In this document: in pieces, positions 1-6,714 of the stretch
Position numbering within the stretch: the stretch's first letter is position 1
Layout of the letters: each line of letters begins with the position of its first letter
From: Chromatiaceae bacterium
GTDB lineage: Bacteria; Pseudomonadota; Gammaproteobacteria; Chromatiales; Chromatiaceae
Direction of reading: 5' to 3'
Length of the DNA: 8,674 nucleotides
NCBI GenBank assembly: GCA_016880695.1
Contig: JAEHCY010000455.1
Location: 1-8,674 of the forward strand
Position numbers and translations under genes: made by a program
The notes under the pieces: generated by a model
Told to the model about the DNA's origin: nothing
Database searches by the model: none
Seen by the model: the letters and a program-made list of their open reading frames with translations, nothing else

Positions 1-373
1 GCACCAGGAGCAGCTTGACGTCCGCGTCCTGGAAGATGTAGGCCGCGTTCTCGGGGCGATCCTCAACATACAGGGGCACCACGACGAGTCCGAGCGAGAG
101 TGCCGCCTGATCGAACAGCACCCACTGAGGGCAATTGCGCATCAGCACCGCCACCCGCTGCCCCGCGACCAGACCCTCCGCCCGCATGGCCTCACGCCAA
201 AGGGCTACCTGCGCCGCCATCTCCGTCCAGGTGAGCTCTACCCATTCACCACCCTCGCGGGTTGGCGCGCGGTAGGCGGGTCCATCCGGTGAGCGGCGCA
301 CACGCTCGGCGAACAGCCCATCGAGGGTGCGGGCACTCTCAACGGGGATCCGATCGTCGCTCCAGTCGGACAA
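1..373 (-). CDS. AMP-forming acyl-CoA synthetase (long-chain fatty-acid-CoA ligase type), N-terminal part, cut by window edge
   Basis: The reverse complement reads open from a TTG at 373 to the window edge, giving 124 residues that begin MSDWSDDRIPVESARTLDGL. The pattern is that of the N-terminal subdomain of AMP-binding (ANL family) acyl-CoA synthetases of the FAA1/FadD kind: a LFAERV segment near residue 20, ELTWTEMAAQV near 46-56, GQRVAVLMRNCPQWVLFDQA at 71-90, and VVVPLY at 97-102, followed by the PENAAYIFQDAD region. The catalytic A-motifs lie beyond the edge, so substrate chain length cannot be judged. The family activates a carboxylic acid with ATP and joins it to CoA. TTG is chosen because AAGGAGG lies six bases upstream (380-386) and no ATG or GTG with a comparable ribosome site is in frame. 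The gene is transcribed divergently from thiS. Family is fairly certain; the specific substrate is unknown. Confidence 0.85.
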   Translation of the reverse strand, partial: MSDWSDDRIPVESARTLDGLFAERVRRSPDGPAYRAPTREGGEWVELTWTEMAAQVALWREAMRAEGLVAGQRVAVLMRNCPQWVLFDQAALSLGLVVVPLYVEDRPENAAYIFQDADVKLLLV

Positions 374-379
374 GAGGTG

Positions 380-386
380 CCTCCTT
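380..386 (-). promoter_or_regulatory. Strong ribosome binding site fixing the TTG start of the acyl-CoA synthetase
   Basis: Read on the minus strand, AAGGAGG ends six bases before the TTG at 373. It is the best Shine-Dalgarno match in the window and it decides the start of this gene. Most plus-strand genes here have weak or no such motif. Confidence 0.75.
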
Positions 387-417
387 CGGAGAATCCGGGT
401 CACAACCTTGGGTGGGT

Positions 418-445
418 ATTGTAGAATTCGACCTCTTTACAACAA
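418..445 (-). promoter_or_regulatory. Candidate sigma70 promoter for the acyl-CoA synthetase
   Basis: On the minus strand, TTGTTG (445-440) and TACAAT (423-418) are separated by 16 bases. TACAAT matches the -10 consensus at five of six positions; the -35 matches only in TTG. Transcription would start near 411, leaving a leader of about 40 bases that contains the AAGGAGG ribosome site. The stretch is clearly more AT-rich than its surroundings. A plus-strand promoter for thiS must lie in the same 92 bases, but I see only weak candidates for it (TAGAAT at 422-427, without a good -35). Confidence 0.4.
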
Positions 446-465
446 TCGGGGCGCGCTGTACAGCG

Positions 466-666
466 ATGCAGATCTACCTCAACGGCACCCACACCGATGT
501 GCCCGACGATCTGGACCTCAGCGCCCTTATCGAACGGCTAGGGGTGCGCAGCGAACGTTTCGCGGTGGAAGTGAACGAGGCGGTGATCCCCCGCAGCGCG
601 CTGGCGGAGCACCGTCTTGCCCCCGAGGATCGGGTGGAGATCATCCAGGCCATCGGTGGCGGCTGA
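466..666 (+). CDS. thiS: Sulfur carrier protein ThiS
   Basis: This 66-residue protein has a ubiquitin-like (beta-grasp) fold by family and ends in Ile-Gly-Gly-Gly. The C-terminal Gly-Gly is the functional end: it is adenylated and converted to a thiocarboxylate that donates sulfur to ThiG for the thiazole of thiamin. Visible family features are the start MQIYLNG, the central FAVEVNEAVIPRS segment (residues 38-50), the EDRVEIIQAIGGG tail, and a length typical of ThiS. The ATG at 466 is chosen because the protein then has normal family length. The same frame is open upstream to 262, but that extension is Arg-rich, lies over the divergent gene and its promoter, and is not part of ThiS. No clear Shine-Dalgarno is seen. 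thiG follows after a 98-base gap. The adenylating enzyme (ThiF) is not in this window. Confidence 0.92.
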   Translation: MQIYLNGTHTDVPDDLDLSALIERLGVRSERFAVEVNEAVIPRSALAEHRLAPEDRVEIIQAIGGG

Positions 667-764
667 GGTCACCCCCCTATTGCCAGCATCCCACTACTGA
701 GCGTCGCCGACCGCTCACCCACTGAAACCCTCCAGCCCCAGCCAAGCACCCCTGAGCCACGAGC

Positions 765-1565
765 ATGCCAACCGAGACCCCAGCGACCCTCGATACCTTC
801 AGCCTCGCCGGCCGCAGCTACCACTCCCGCCTCCTGGTGGGCACCGGCAAATACCAGGATCTGCGGCAGACCCGAGCCGCCATTGAGGCCAGCGGGGCCG
901 AGATCGTCACGGTTGCGGTGCGTCGCACCAACATCGGCCAGAACCGCGACGAGCCCAACATCCTCGAGGTGCTCCCGCCCGAGCGCTTCACCATCCTCCC
1001 CAACACCGCCGGCTGCTACGACGCCAAGACCGCGGTGCGCACCTGTCGCCTGGCCCGCGAGCTTCTGGACGGGCATAACCTGGTGAAGCTGGAGGTGCTC
1101 GGCGACGAAAAGACCCTGTTTCCCGATGTGGTGGCCACCCTGGAGGCGGCCAAGGAGCTGATCGCGGACGGCTTTCAGGTGATGGTGTACACCAATGACG
1201 ACCCGGTGATGGCGAAAAGGCTCGAGGAGCTCGGCTGTATCGCGGTGATGCCACTGGCCGCCCCCATCGGCTCGGGGCTGGGCATCCGCAACCGCCTCAA
1301 CATCCTCACCATCGTCGAGAACGCCCGGGTGCCGATCCTGGTGGATGCCGGCGTGGGCACCGCCTCGGATGCCGCAATCGCCATGGAGCTTGGCTGCGAC
1401 GGTGTCTTGATGAACACCGCCATTGCCGCCGCGCGGGACCCCATCCTCATGGCCAGCGCCATGCGCAAGGCCATCGAGGCGGGACGGGAGGCATTTCTCG
1501 CCGGCCGCATGCCGGCGAAACGCTTTGCCTCCGCCTCCTCCCCCCTCGAAGGCCTGTTCTTCTGA
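765..1565 (+). CDS. thiG: Thiazole synthase ThiG
   Basis: At 266 residues this is a full-length ThiG, a (beta/alpha)8-barrel enzyme that condenses 1-deoxy-xylulose 5-phosphate, dehydroglycine and ThiS thiocarboxylate into thiazole phosphate in the cytoplasm. Signature segments are [10 protein letters not shown] (21-30), VTVAVRRTN (48-56), [22 protein letters not shown] (78-99), VKLEVLGD (107-114), [14 protein letters not shown] near the middle, and the phosphate-binding [21 protein letters not shown] and [10 protein letters not shown] segments. The lysine of VKLEVLGD (Lys108) corresponds to the Schiff-base lysine of the family. The ATG at 765 gives the usual N-terminus (short tail, then [13 protein letters not shown]); only a poor GAG-containing ribosome site precedes it. 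The gene sits between thiS and trmB in the same direction, an order known from other gammaproteobacteria, which suggests co-transcription. No TPP riboswitch is apparent upstream of thiS or thiG. Confidence 0.96.
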   Translation: MPTETPATLDTFSLAGRSYHSRLLVGTGKYQDLRQTRAAIEASGAEIVTVAVRRTNIGQNRDEPNILEVLPPERFTILPNTAGCYDAKTAVRTCRLARELLDGHNLVKLEVLGDEKTLFPDVVATLEAAKELIADGFQVMVYTNDDPVMAKRLEELGCIAVMPLAAPIGSGLGIRNRLNILTIVENARVPILVDAGVGTASDAAIAMELGCDGVLMNTAIAAARDPILMASAMRKAIEAGREAFLAGRMPAKRFASASSPLEGLFF

Positions 1566-1576
1566 TCGCGATCCAC

Positions 1577-1603
1577 CCCGGCCCGGCGCACAGCCGGACC
1601 GGG
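1577..1603 (+). repeat. GC-rich stem-loop in the thiG-trmB gap
   Basis: CCCGGCCCGGC (1577-1587) and GCCGGACCGGG (1593-1603) form an 11-position stem with one C/A mismatch and a five-base GCACA loop. It lies twelve bases after the thiG stop codon. No T-run follows, so it is not a classical intrinsic terminator. It could stabilise the 3' end of thiS-thiG mRNA or reduce read-through into trmB; that role is inference. High local GC makes chance hairpins common, but this one is long. Confidence 0.4.
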
Positions 1604-1641
1604 CACCGCCCCAGCCACGGCGCGGCCCTCCGCACCCACTG

Positions 1642-2337
1642 ATGGAGACCGCCACCCCGCGGCGCGCTGTACGTAGCTTCGTGCTGCGCGAGGGGCGCAT
1701 CACCCCCGGCCAGCATCGGGCCATCGAGCGGCTGTGGCCCCGCTTCGGCGTGGACTGGCAGCCCGGTGAGGCTCCGCTCGATCTCCACGCCCTGTTCGGC
1801 AACCACCACCCGGTCTCTCTCGAGATCGGCTTTGGCAACGGTGAAACCCTGCTCGGACTAGCCCAGGCGGCCCCTGAGGGGAACTTCCTCGGTGTGGAGG
1901 TACACCGTCCCGGCATCGGCGGCCTGCTGCGGGCGCTGGAGGAACGCGAGATCCCCAACGTGCGGGTGTTGCGGCAGGATGCGCTAGAACTGCTGCGAAC
2001 CGGCCTGGCGGAGGCGACTCTCGCGGCCGTCTATCTCCTGTTCCCCGACCCCTGGCCGAAACAGCGCCATCACAAGCGCCGCCTGGTGACCACTGAGTTC
2101 GTGGGCCTGCTGGCGCGGGTGCTGCAACCGGACGGTCTGTTTCACGCCGCCAGCGACTGGCCCGACTACGCCGATCAGATGCTGGCGGTGCTCGGCCGCG
2201 CTGGCCCCTGGTTCGAGAACCTGGCCGGTGCGGGGCAGTTCTTCCCGCGTCCCGCCTGGCGCCCGCGCACCCGCTTCGAGCAGCGTGGCGAGCGCCTCGG
2301 GCAGCCGGCGCGGGACCTCGCCTTTCGGCGCCGCTGA
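1642..2337 (+). CDS. trmB: tRNA (guanine-N7-)-methyltransferase TrmB
   Basis: The 231-residue protein is a class I SAM-dependent methyltransferase that makes m7G at position 46 of tRNA variable loops. Visible signatures are LEIGFGNGE (60-68, SAM-binding loop), FLGVEVHRPGIG (82-93, the acidic residue after strand 2), the diagnostic LLFPDPWPKQRHHKRR (132-147), and the C-terminal TRFEQRGERLG (210-220) used for tRNA contact. The length is normal for the family. The frame is open upstream to 1423, but those residues overlap thiG and are Pro/Arg-rich; ATG 1642 gives the usual start (basic tail, then RSFVLREGRIT). No good ribosome site is visible. The stop codon shares its last base with the next gene's start (TGATG, 2335-2339), indicating translational coupling to the ABC ATPase gene. 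Confidence 0.95.
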   Translation: METATPRRAVRSFVLREGRITPGQHRAIERLWPRFGVDWQPGEAPLDLHALFGNHHPVSLEIGFGNGETLLGLAQAAPEGNFLGVEVHRPGIGGLLRALEEREIPNVRVLRQDALELLRTGLAEATLAAVYLLFPDPWPKQRHHKRRLVTTEFVGLLARVLQPDGLFHAASDWPDYADQMLAVLGRAGPWFENLAGAGQFFPRPAWRPRTRFEQRGERLGQPARDLAFRRR

Positions 2338-2942
2338 TGGCCAGCCTGAGGCTGCAGGGGCTGTGCCCGCTAGGGCTGCAGCCGGTGGACCTGAAGGTCA
2401 AGGCGGGCGGGCTCGCGTTCCTGTACGGCCCCTCGGGGTCCGGCAAGACCTTGCTGCTGCGCGCCATCGCCGACCTCGATCCCCACCCCGGCGAGGCATT
2501 CCTCGACGGCACGGCCCGCTCGGCCCTCACGGGCCCAACCTGGCGCCAACGCGTGGGGTTTCTCCCGGCGGAGAGCCACTGGTGGGGCGAGCAGGTGGGC
2601 GCGCACTTCTCCTCCCCGGACCACGACCTCCTGGGGAGCCTCGGCTTCGGCTCTGAAGTGCTCGGCTGGGAGGTGCGACGGCTCTCCACCGGGGAGCGCC
2701 AGCGCCTGGCCCTTGCCCGCCTGCTCGACAACGCCCCGCAGGCACTGCTGCTCGACGAGGCTACCGCCAATCTCGACCCGCCCAATCGGGAGCGGGTGGA
2801 AGACCTGGTGGAACGCTACCGCAGAACCCAGGGGGCCGCGGTGCTCTGGGTGAGCCACGACCCTGAGCAGCGCCGGCGCCTGGGCGGGGCCTGCTATCGC
2901 ATCGAGGAGGGATTACTGGTGACAGAGCAGACGTGCAACTAA
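2337..2942 (+). CDS. fetA: ABC transporter ATP-binding protein, FetA (YbbL) type
   Basis: This 201-residue ABC ATPase is small for the fold. It has Walker A GPSGSGKT (31-38), signature LSTGERQR (116-123; Thr at the third position, where LSGGQ is the norm), Walker B ALLLDE (136-141), a D-loop NLD (145-147) and an H-loop His174 in VLWVSHD. The Q-loop region reads VGFLPAESHWWGEQV (73-87), so the usual glutamine appears to be replaced by Ala-Glu. The partner is the membrane protein encoded immediately downstream; together they form a FetA/FetB-type exporter at the inner membrane. In E. coli this pair (YbbL/YbbM) has been tied to iron export and resistance to oxidative stress. The gene overlaps trmB by one base and the permease gene by ten. 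The FetA name rests mainly on pairing with a clear FetB homologue; the substrate here is not shown by the sequence. Confidence 0.8.
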   Translation: MASLRLQGLCPLGLQPVDLKVKAGGLAFLYGPSGSGKTLLLRAIADLDPHPGEAFLDGTARSALTGPTWRQRVGFLPAESHWWGEQVGAHFSSPDHDLLGSLGFGSEVLGWEVRRLSTGERQRLALARLLDNAPQALLLDEATANLDPPNRERVEDLVERYRRTQGAAVLWVSHDPEQRRRLGGACYRIEEGLLVTEQTCN

Positions 2943-3739
2943 TCGCGCTCAGCCCCTTGGATCTCGGGCTCGCCGCCGCCCTGGTGGTGATTCTTGCCCT
3001 GATCTCCTGGCGCCTGCGCCTGGGGGTGGAGCGGCGCCTCCTGATCGCCGCGGCCCGCAGCAGCGTGCAACTCGCCCTGCTGGGGCTAGTGCTGAACGTG
3101 CTGTTCGCCCAGAGGAGCCTGCCGCTAATCGGGCTCCTGTCGCTCGGGATGCTGCTGGCGGCCGGCTACGAGGTCATGGCACGGCAGAAGCGGCGCTTCC
3201 GCGGGTCCTGGGGCATGGGTCTCGGCAGCCTCTCGATGTTCCTCTCCTCCTTCAGCGTCACCCTGTTTGCCTTGCTGGTGATCATCCGCGTGGAGCCCTG
3301 GTACCAGCCCCAGTACCTGATTCCGCTGCTCGGGATGTTGCTCGGCAACACCATGAGCGGCATCGCCATCAGCCTGGATAACCTCACCCGCGCCGCCTGG
3401 GACCAGCGCGGACAGATCGAGGCTCGCCTCTCCCTCGGGCATGACTGGAGTAGTGCCATCGCTCTGCTCCGGCAGGACGCGCTGCGCGCCGGCCTGATCC
3501 CTATCATCAACGCCACGGCCACCGCCGGCATCGTGAGCCTGCCGGGGATGATGACCGGTCAGGTTCTCGCCGGCAGTCCACCGATGGAGGCGGCGAAGTA
3601 TCAGCTCATGATCCTGTTCCTGATCGCCGCCGGCACCGGCCTGGGCAGCCTGGTGGCGATCTGGCTCGGCTCACGGCGATTGTTCGACGAGCGCGAGCGT
3701 TTGCGGCTGGATCGACTGGCGCCGGGTCGCAGCGGTTGA
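2933..3739 (+). CDS. fetB: ABC transporter permease, FetB (YbbM, UPF0014) family
   Basis: A 268-residue polytopic membrane protein with hydrophobic segments near residues 8-26, 36-58, 63-79, 95-118, 127-148, 188-212 and 224-246. The family hallmarks are clear: the R..VQL region around Arg42-Leu47, LIPLLGMLLGNTMSG (129-143), then EARLSLG (163-169), a DALRAGLIP segment (182-190), and VSLPGMMTGQVLAG (201-214) followed by AAKYQLMILF (220-229). These align by eye with E. coli FetB, including its SLPGMMSG and KYQIM motifs. The start is GTG at 2933, ten bases inside the end of fetA, with only a weak AGAG upstream; coupling probably supplies ribosomes. A metal-export role fits the copper genes that follow, but family members differ (plant ALS3/STAR2 relatives act in aluminium tolerance), so the substrate stays open. 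Confidence 0.88.
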   Translation: MQLIALSPLDLGLAAALVVILALISWRLRLGVERRLLIAAARSSVQLALLGLVLNVLFAQRSLPLIGLLSLGMLLAAGYEVMARQKRRFRGSWGMGLGSLSMFLSSFSVTLFALLVIIRVEPWYQPQYLIPLLGMLLGNTMSGIAISLDNLTRAAWDQRGQIEARLSLGHDWSSAIALLRQDALRAGLIPIINATATAGIVSLPGMMTGQVLAGSPPMEAAKYQLMILFLIAAGTGLGSLVAIWLGSRRLFDERERLRLDRLAPGRSG

Positions 3740-3741
3740 GT

Positions 3742-3757
3742 GGAACTTAGGGGTTCC
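3742..3757 (+). repeat. Small inverted repeat just after fetB
   Basis: GGAAC (3742-3746) and GTTCC (3753-3757) form a perfect five-base stem with a six-base loop, three bases after the fetB stop. No T-run follows directly; a run of six T appears only at 3802-3807, too far away to make a standard terminator. It may mark the end of the thiS-fetB transcript, but the evidence is thin. Confidence 0.2.
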
Positions 3758-3820
3758 CTGTGGGGTGCTTGATTCTGGCGCCACTCCCAGTGCGAAGAGG
3801 ATTTTTTCGTTGACCTAAGC

Positions 3821-3825
3821 GAGGT
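3821..3825 (+). promoter_or_regulatory. Ribosome binding site of copZ
   Basis: GAGGT lies ten bases before the ATG at 3836, a little long but usable. It supports that start. The same bases form half of a short inverted repeat (ACCT-AAGCG-AGGT, 3813-3825 region). I could not match the copZ leader to the CueR operator consensus. Confidence 0.45.
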
Positions 3826-3835
3826 AGACAACACC

Positions 3836-4036
3836 ATGATCGAGCTCAAGGTAGAAGGCATGACCTGTGGTCACTGCGAGATGGCGGTGCGCAGGGCGCT
3901 CGGCACGGTACCCGGTGTAACCCAGGTAACCAAGGTCGATCGCCACAGCCAGTGCGCCCAGGTGGAAGGCACCGCCGACCCCGCCGCCCTGATCGCCGCG
4001 GTAACCAACGAGGGCTATCGGGCACAGCTACCCTGA
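3836..4036 (+). CDS. copZ: Copper chaperone, CopZ-like heavy-metal-associated (HMA) domain protein
   Basis: The 66-residue protein is a single HMA domain (beta-alpha-beta-beta-alpha-beta ferredoxin-like fold). The Cu(I)-binding loop is GMTCGHC (8-14), with both cysteines (Cys11 and Cys14) present and the usual Met9. The GHCEMAVRRAL helix, GVTQV strand and final NEGYRAQL strand follow the family pattern, and the length is typical of free-standing chaperones. Such proteins bind Cu(I) in the cytoplasm and pass it to CopA or to a copper regulator. copA begins 86 bases downstream on the same strand, which supports copper rather than mercury as the metal. No merR/cueR-type regulator gene is visible in the window. 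Symbol by analogy. Confidence 0.88.
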   Translation: MIELKVEGMTCGHCEMAVRRALGTVPGVTQVTKVDRHSQCAQVEGTADPAALIAAVTNEGYRAQLP

Positions 4037-4122
4037 TTGCTCGCGAATCGATCAGTGGCCGCCGATCCATTCCCAGGCGCTGAGCACCCCGATGGCGATC
4101 CCTTAGACGGCGCGATCACCCG

Positions 4123-6618
4123 ATGACCGAGGAGATCCGCTTCGGCGTACGCGGCATGACCTGTGCCAACTGTAGCGGCCGGGTCGAGCGTACCCTGCTG
4201 CGTCAGGCGGGGGTAGAGGCGGCGAGCGTGAATCTGGCGGCGGAGATCGCCACGGTTCGCTTTGAGGCGGTGCCCATCCGCTCGCTGCTCGAGGCGGTGC
4301 GCTCAGCGGGCTACGAGCCCGTGGAGCAGACAGTGTCGATCCCCATCGACGGCATGACCACCGGCAACTGCGCCGCGCGCATCGAGCGGGTGCTCCGGAG
4401 GCTTCCGGGGGTACTGGAGGTTGCGGTGAACCAAGGCAGCGAGCGCGCCCGGGTGCGGTTTCTCCCCGACACCCTGAGCGAGGCCCAGCTGCACGCTGCC
4501 ATCCGCGCGGCAGGCTACCAGGTTCCCAACTCGGCCGCGGCCGCGACTACGAGCGATCCCCTTCCCAACCCGCACCAGGACTCGCTGCGTCGGGATCTGG
4601 GGCTAGCGCTCGGCCTGACGCTACCACTGCTCCTGGTGAGCATGGGCCCTATGCTCGCCCCCGGCCTGGATCATTGGCTGAACGGCCGACTCGGGCACGG
4701 CGGCCGCGGGATCCTTGAGCTAGCCCTGACCACCCCAGTGCTGTTCTTCGCCGGCCGGCGCTTCCTGCGCCACGCCTGGGCGGAGCTCACCAGCCTGAGT
4801 CCCGGGATGAGCAGCCTGGTGGCCATCGGCAGCCTGGCCGCCTATTTCTATTCCCTCCTCGCGCTGGCGGCCCCCGCGTGGTTCCCGGCGGGGACGGCGC
4901 ACCGCTATTTCGAGGCCGCCGCCAGCATTATCACCCTGATCCTCTTCGGTAAATACCTCGAAGCCCGGGCCAAGGGCAGCGCCTCGGGCGCGATCCGCCG
5001 ACTGCTGGGGCTGCAGGCACGTACCGCTCGGGTGATTCGTGACGCCCAGGAACGGGAGATGCCGATCGAGTCCGTCCAGCCAGGGGACGAGGTCGCGGTG
5101 CGGCCCGGCGAGCGGATCCCGGCGGACGGGGTGGTCACCTCGGGGGCGAGTTGGGTGGACGAGTCGATGTTGACCGGCGAGCCCGTCCCGGTGGCCAAGA
5201 CCGCTGGCAGCGCGGTGGTGGGCGGCACCCTGAACCAAAACGGTGCCTTCCGTTTCCGCGCCGAAAAGGTGGGGGCGGAGACGGTGCTGGCCCAGATCGT
5301 GCGGTTGGTGGCGGAGGCCCAGAGTGGCAAGCCGCCGATCCAGGCGCTGGCGGACCGCATCGCCCGCGTCTTCGTGCCCCTGGTCATGGGCATCTCACTG
5401 CTCACCTTCGTCGCATGGCTGCTGCTCGGACCGAGCCCGGCGCTCAACTACGCCTTCGTCGCCGCGGTGAGTGTGCTGGTGGTGGCCTGCCCCTGTGCCA
5501 TGGGCCTGGCCACCCCCACCGCAATCCTGGTGGGCACCGGACGGGGCGCAGAGCTGGGCATCCTGTTTCGTCGCGGCAGCGCGCTCGAGGCGCTGGCCCA
5601 GGTGGATACCCTAGTGCTCGACAAGACCGGAACCCTCACCCGGGGGGAACCCACGCTCACCGACCTGATCCCCTTCGGCGAGACGGAGGAGGAAGCCCTC
5701 CGACTACTCGCCACCGCCGAGCACGACAGCGAGCATCCCATCGCGCGGGCGATCCTACGCGCCGCCAGGGCGCGGGGGCTGCCTCAGACCCGGGCGAGCG
5801 CCTTCGAGGCGCTACCGGGTCTGGGCGTACGGGCACGCGTGGGGGAACGGGAGGTGGTGGTGGGCTCGGGGGCCTTCCTCGCCCAACAGGGCGTGGAAGT
5901 CGGCGCCGAAGCGGACGCCCACAGTGAAAGACTCACCGCAGCGGGGAGGACCCCGATCCTGACAGCGGTCGACCGCCGGCTGCTGGCGGTCCTCGGCATC
6001 GCCGACCCGCTCAAGGAAGGGAGCCGAGAGGCGGTGCGCGCCGCCCGCGCCCTGGGGCTCGAGGTGGTGATGTTGACCGGCGATCACCTCGGGGCAGCTC
6101 AGGCCATCGCCGAGGCCGCGGGCATCGAGCGGATACTGGCAGATATCCGCCCGGCGGAGAAGGCGGCCGAGGTGGCACGACTGCAGCAGGGGGGCCACCG
6201 GGTAGCCTTCGCCGGGGATGGGATCAATGACGCCCCAGCGCTGGCGCAGGCCGATGTTGGCATCGCCCTCGGCACCGGCACTGACATCGCGATCGAAACC
6301 GGCGAAGTCATTCTCCTCTCCGGCGACCTGCGCGGGATCACCAACGCGATCGGCCTGGCCCGACGGACCCTCGGCACCATCAAGGGCAACTTCTTCTGGG
6401 CCTACGCCTACAACCTGGTGCTGATTCCACTTGCCGCTGGGGCATTCTTTCCGCTCCTGGGCCACCTCCTCGATCCGATGCTGGCCGCCGCGGCCATGAG
6501 CCTCTCAAGCCTATTCGTGGTCAGCAACAGCCTGAGGCTGCGCCACTTCCTGCCTGCGACCGGGCATGGTGGCAGAAAATCGCCCCATCCACCCGCGGAG
6601 TCGGACGCAACAGCCTAG
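4123..6618 (+). CDS. copA: Cu(I)-exporting P-type ATPase CopA, with two N-terminal HMA domains, the second lacking one metal-binding Cys
   Basis: The 831-residue P1B-1 ATPase has HMA1 with GMTCANC (11-17) and HMA2 with GMTTGNC (77-83), in which Thr80 replaces the first cysteine. Eight membrane helices follow: about 159-178, 196-212, 230-250, 262-280, then the actuator domain with TGEP (351-354), 413-435, 443-471 with the transport motif CPC (456-458), and 757-776 and 781-803 at the end. Phosphorylation motif DKTGT starts at Asp500. The nucleotide domain has SEHP (536-539) and GDGIND (698-703). Tyr763-Asn764 in helix 7 and Met792 with Ser795-Ser796 in helix 8 fit the Cu(I)-specific set, arguing against Zn/Cd/Pb pumps. 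It uses ATP to move Cu(I) from cytoplasm to periplasm. ATG 4123 gives the expected start just before HMA1; no strong ribosome site is seen. The tail after residue 806 is a short Gly/Pro-rich, probably disordered stretch. Confidence 0.95.
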   Translation: MTEEIRFGVRGMTCANCSGRVERTLLRQAGVEAASVNLAAEIATVRFEAVPIRSLLEAVRSAGYEPVEQTVSIPIDGMTTGNCAARIERVLRRLPGVLEVAVNQGSERARVRFLPDTLSEAQLHAAIRAAGYQVPNSAAAATTSDPLPNPHQDSLRRDLGLALGLTLPLLLVSMGPMLAPGLDHWLNGRLGHGGRGILELALTTPVLFFAGRRFLRHAWAELTSLSPGMSSLVAIGSLAAYFYSLLALAAPAWFPAGTAHRYFEAAASIITLILFGKYLEARAKGSASGAIRRLLGLQARTARVIRDAQEREMPIESVQPGDEVAVRPGERIPADGVVTSGASWVDESMLTGEPVPVAKTAGSAVVGGTLNQNGAFRFRAEKVGAETVLAQIVRLVAEAQSGKPPIQALADRIARVFVPLVMGISLLTFVAWLLLGPSPALNYAFVAAVSVLVVACPCAMGLATPTAILVGTGRGAELGILFRRGSALEALAQVDTLVLDKTGTLTRGEPTLTDLIPFGETEEEALRLLATAEHDSEHPIARAILRAARARGLPQTRASAFEALPGLGVRARVGEREVVVGSGAFLAQQGVEVGAEADAHSERLTAAGRTPILTAVDRRLLAVLGIADPLKEGSREAVRAARALGLEVVMLTGDHLGAAQAIAEAAGIERILADIRPAEKAAEVARLQQGGHRVAFAGDGINDAPALAQADVGIALGTGTDIAIETGEVILLSGDLRGITNAIGLARRTLGTIKGNFFWAYAYNLVLIPLAAGAFFPLLGHLLDPMLAAAAMSLSSLFVVSNSLRLRHFLPATGHGGRKSPHPPAESDATA

Positions 6619-6642
6619 AAATTTTTGCGCTGCAGCAGTCGT

Positions 6643-6665
6643 AGTGGTTGTAGAAAACCATTTTT
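6643..6665 (+). terminator. Weak candidate intrinsic terminator after copA
   Basis: TGGTT (6645-6649) pairs with AACCA (6656-6660) around a six-base loop, extendable outward by one G-U and one A-U pair, and is followed by TTTTT (6661-6665). The stem is short and AT-rich, so it would be weak. It is placed 25-45 bases after the copA stop, where a terminator would be expected. It overlaps the candidate promoter for the next gene, so at most one of the two readings may be right. Confidence 0.3.
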
Positions 6666-6676
6666 ATCCCTAAATT
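6648..6676 (+). promoter_or_regulatory. Candidate promoter for the 129-residue hypothetical gene
   Basis: TTGTAG (6648-6653) and TAAATT (6671-6676) are 17 bases apart in one of the few AT-rich patches of the window. Match quality is modest: TTG only in the -35, four of six in the -10. The following gene begins at 6715, so the leader would be about 30 bases and would contain an AGGGA ribosome site at 6702-6706. Confidence 0.3.
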
Positions 6677-6714
6677 TCGCTTCCGCACCTTGACTGACCC
6701 CAGGGACACCAGCG

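Noticed and set aside
374..465. TPP riboswitch upstream of thiS
   Set aside because: The 92-base gap is short for the aptamer and I do not see the conserved CTGAGA and second thi-box elements in it. Also checked the 98-base thiS-thiG gap with the same result.
669..1958. A 429-codon open frame on the minus strand opposite thiG and trmB
   Set aside because: It lies wholly opposite thiG and the first part of trmB, both unmistakable genes. Its composition is the Gly/Arg/His-rich mix expected from antisense reading of GC-rich coding DNA, with no recognisable motif.
1700..2785. A 361-codon open frame on the minus strand opposite trmB and fetA
   Set aside because: Rich in Arg, Pro, Ser and Ala, with no domain pattern, and antisense to two clear genes. 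Long open antisense frames are common at this GC content.
3758..3835. CueR/MerR-type copper operator before copZ
   Set aside because: No ACCTTCC...GGAAGGT-like dyad with a 19-base spacer is present. The ACCT-AAGCG-AGGT repeat is short and half of it is the ribosome site.
5151..5927. A 258-codon plus-strand frame inside copA
   Set aside because: Out of frame with the P-type ATPase, low-complexity Gly/Arg/Pro sequence; the ATPase frame carries all motifs across the stretch.
5812..6465. A 217-codon minus-strand frame opposite the copA nucleotide-binding domain
   Set aside because: Antisense shadow of the conserved GDGIND region; no independent start signal or family resemblance.
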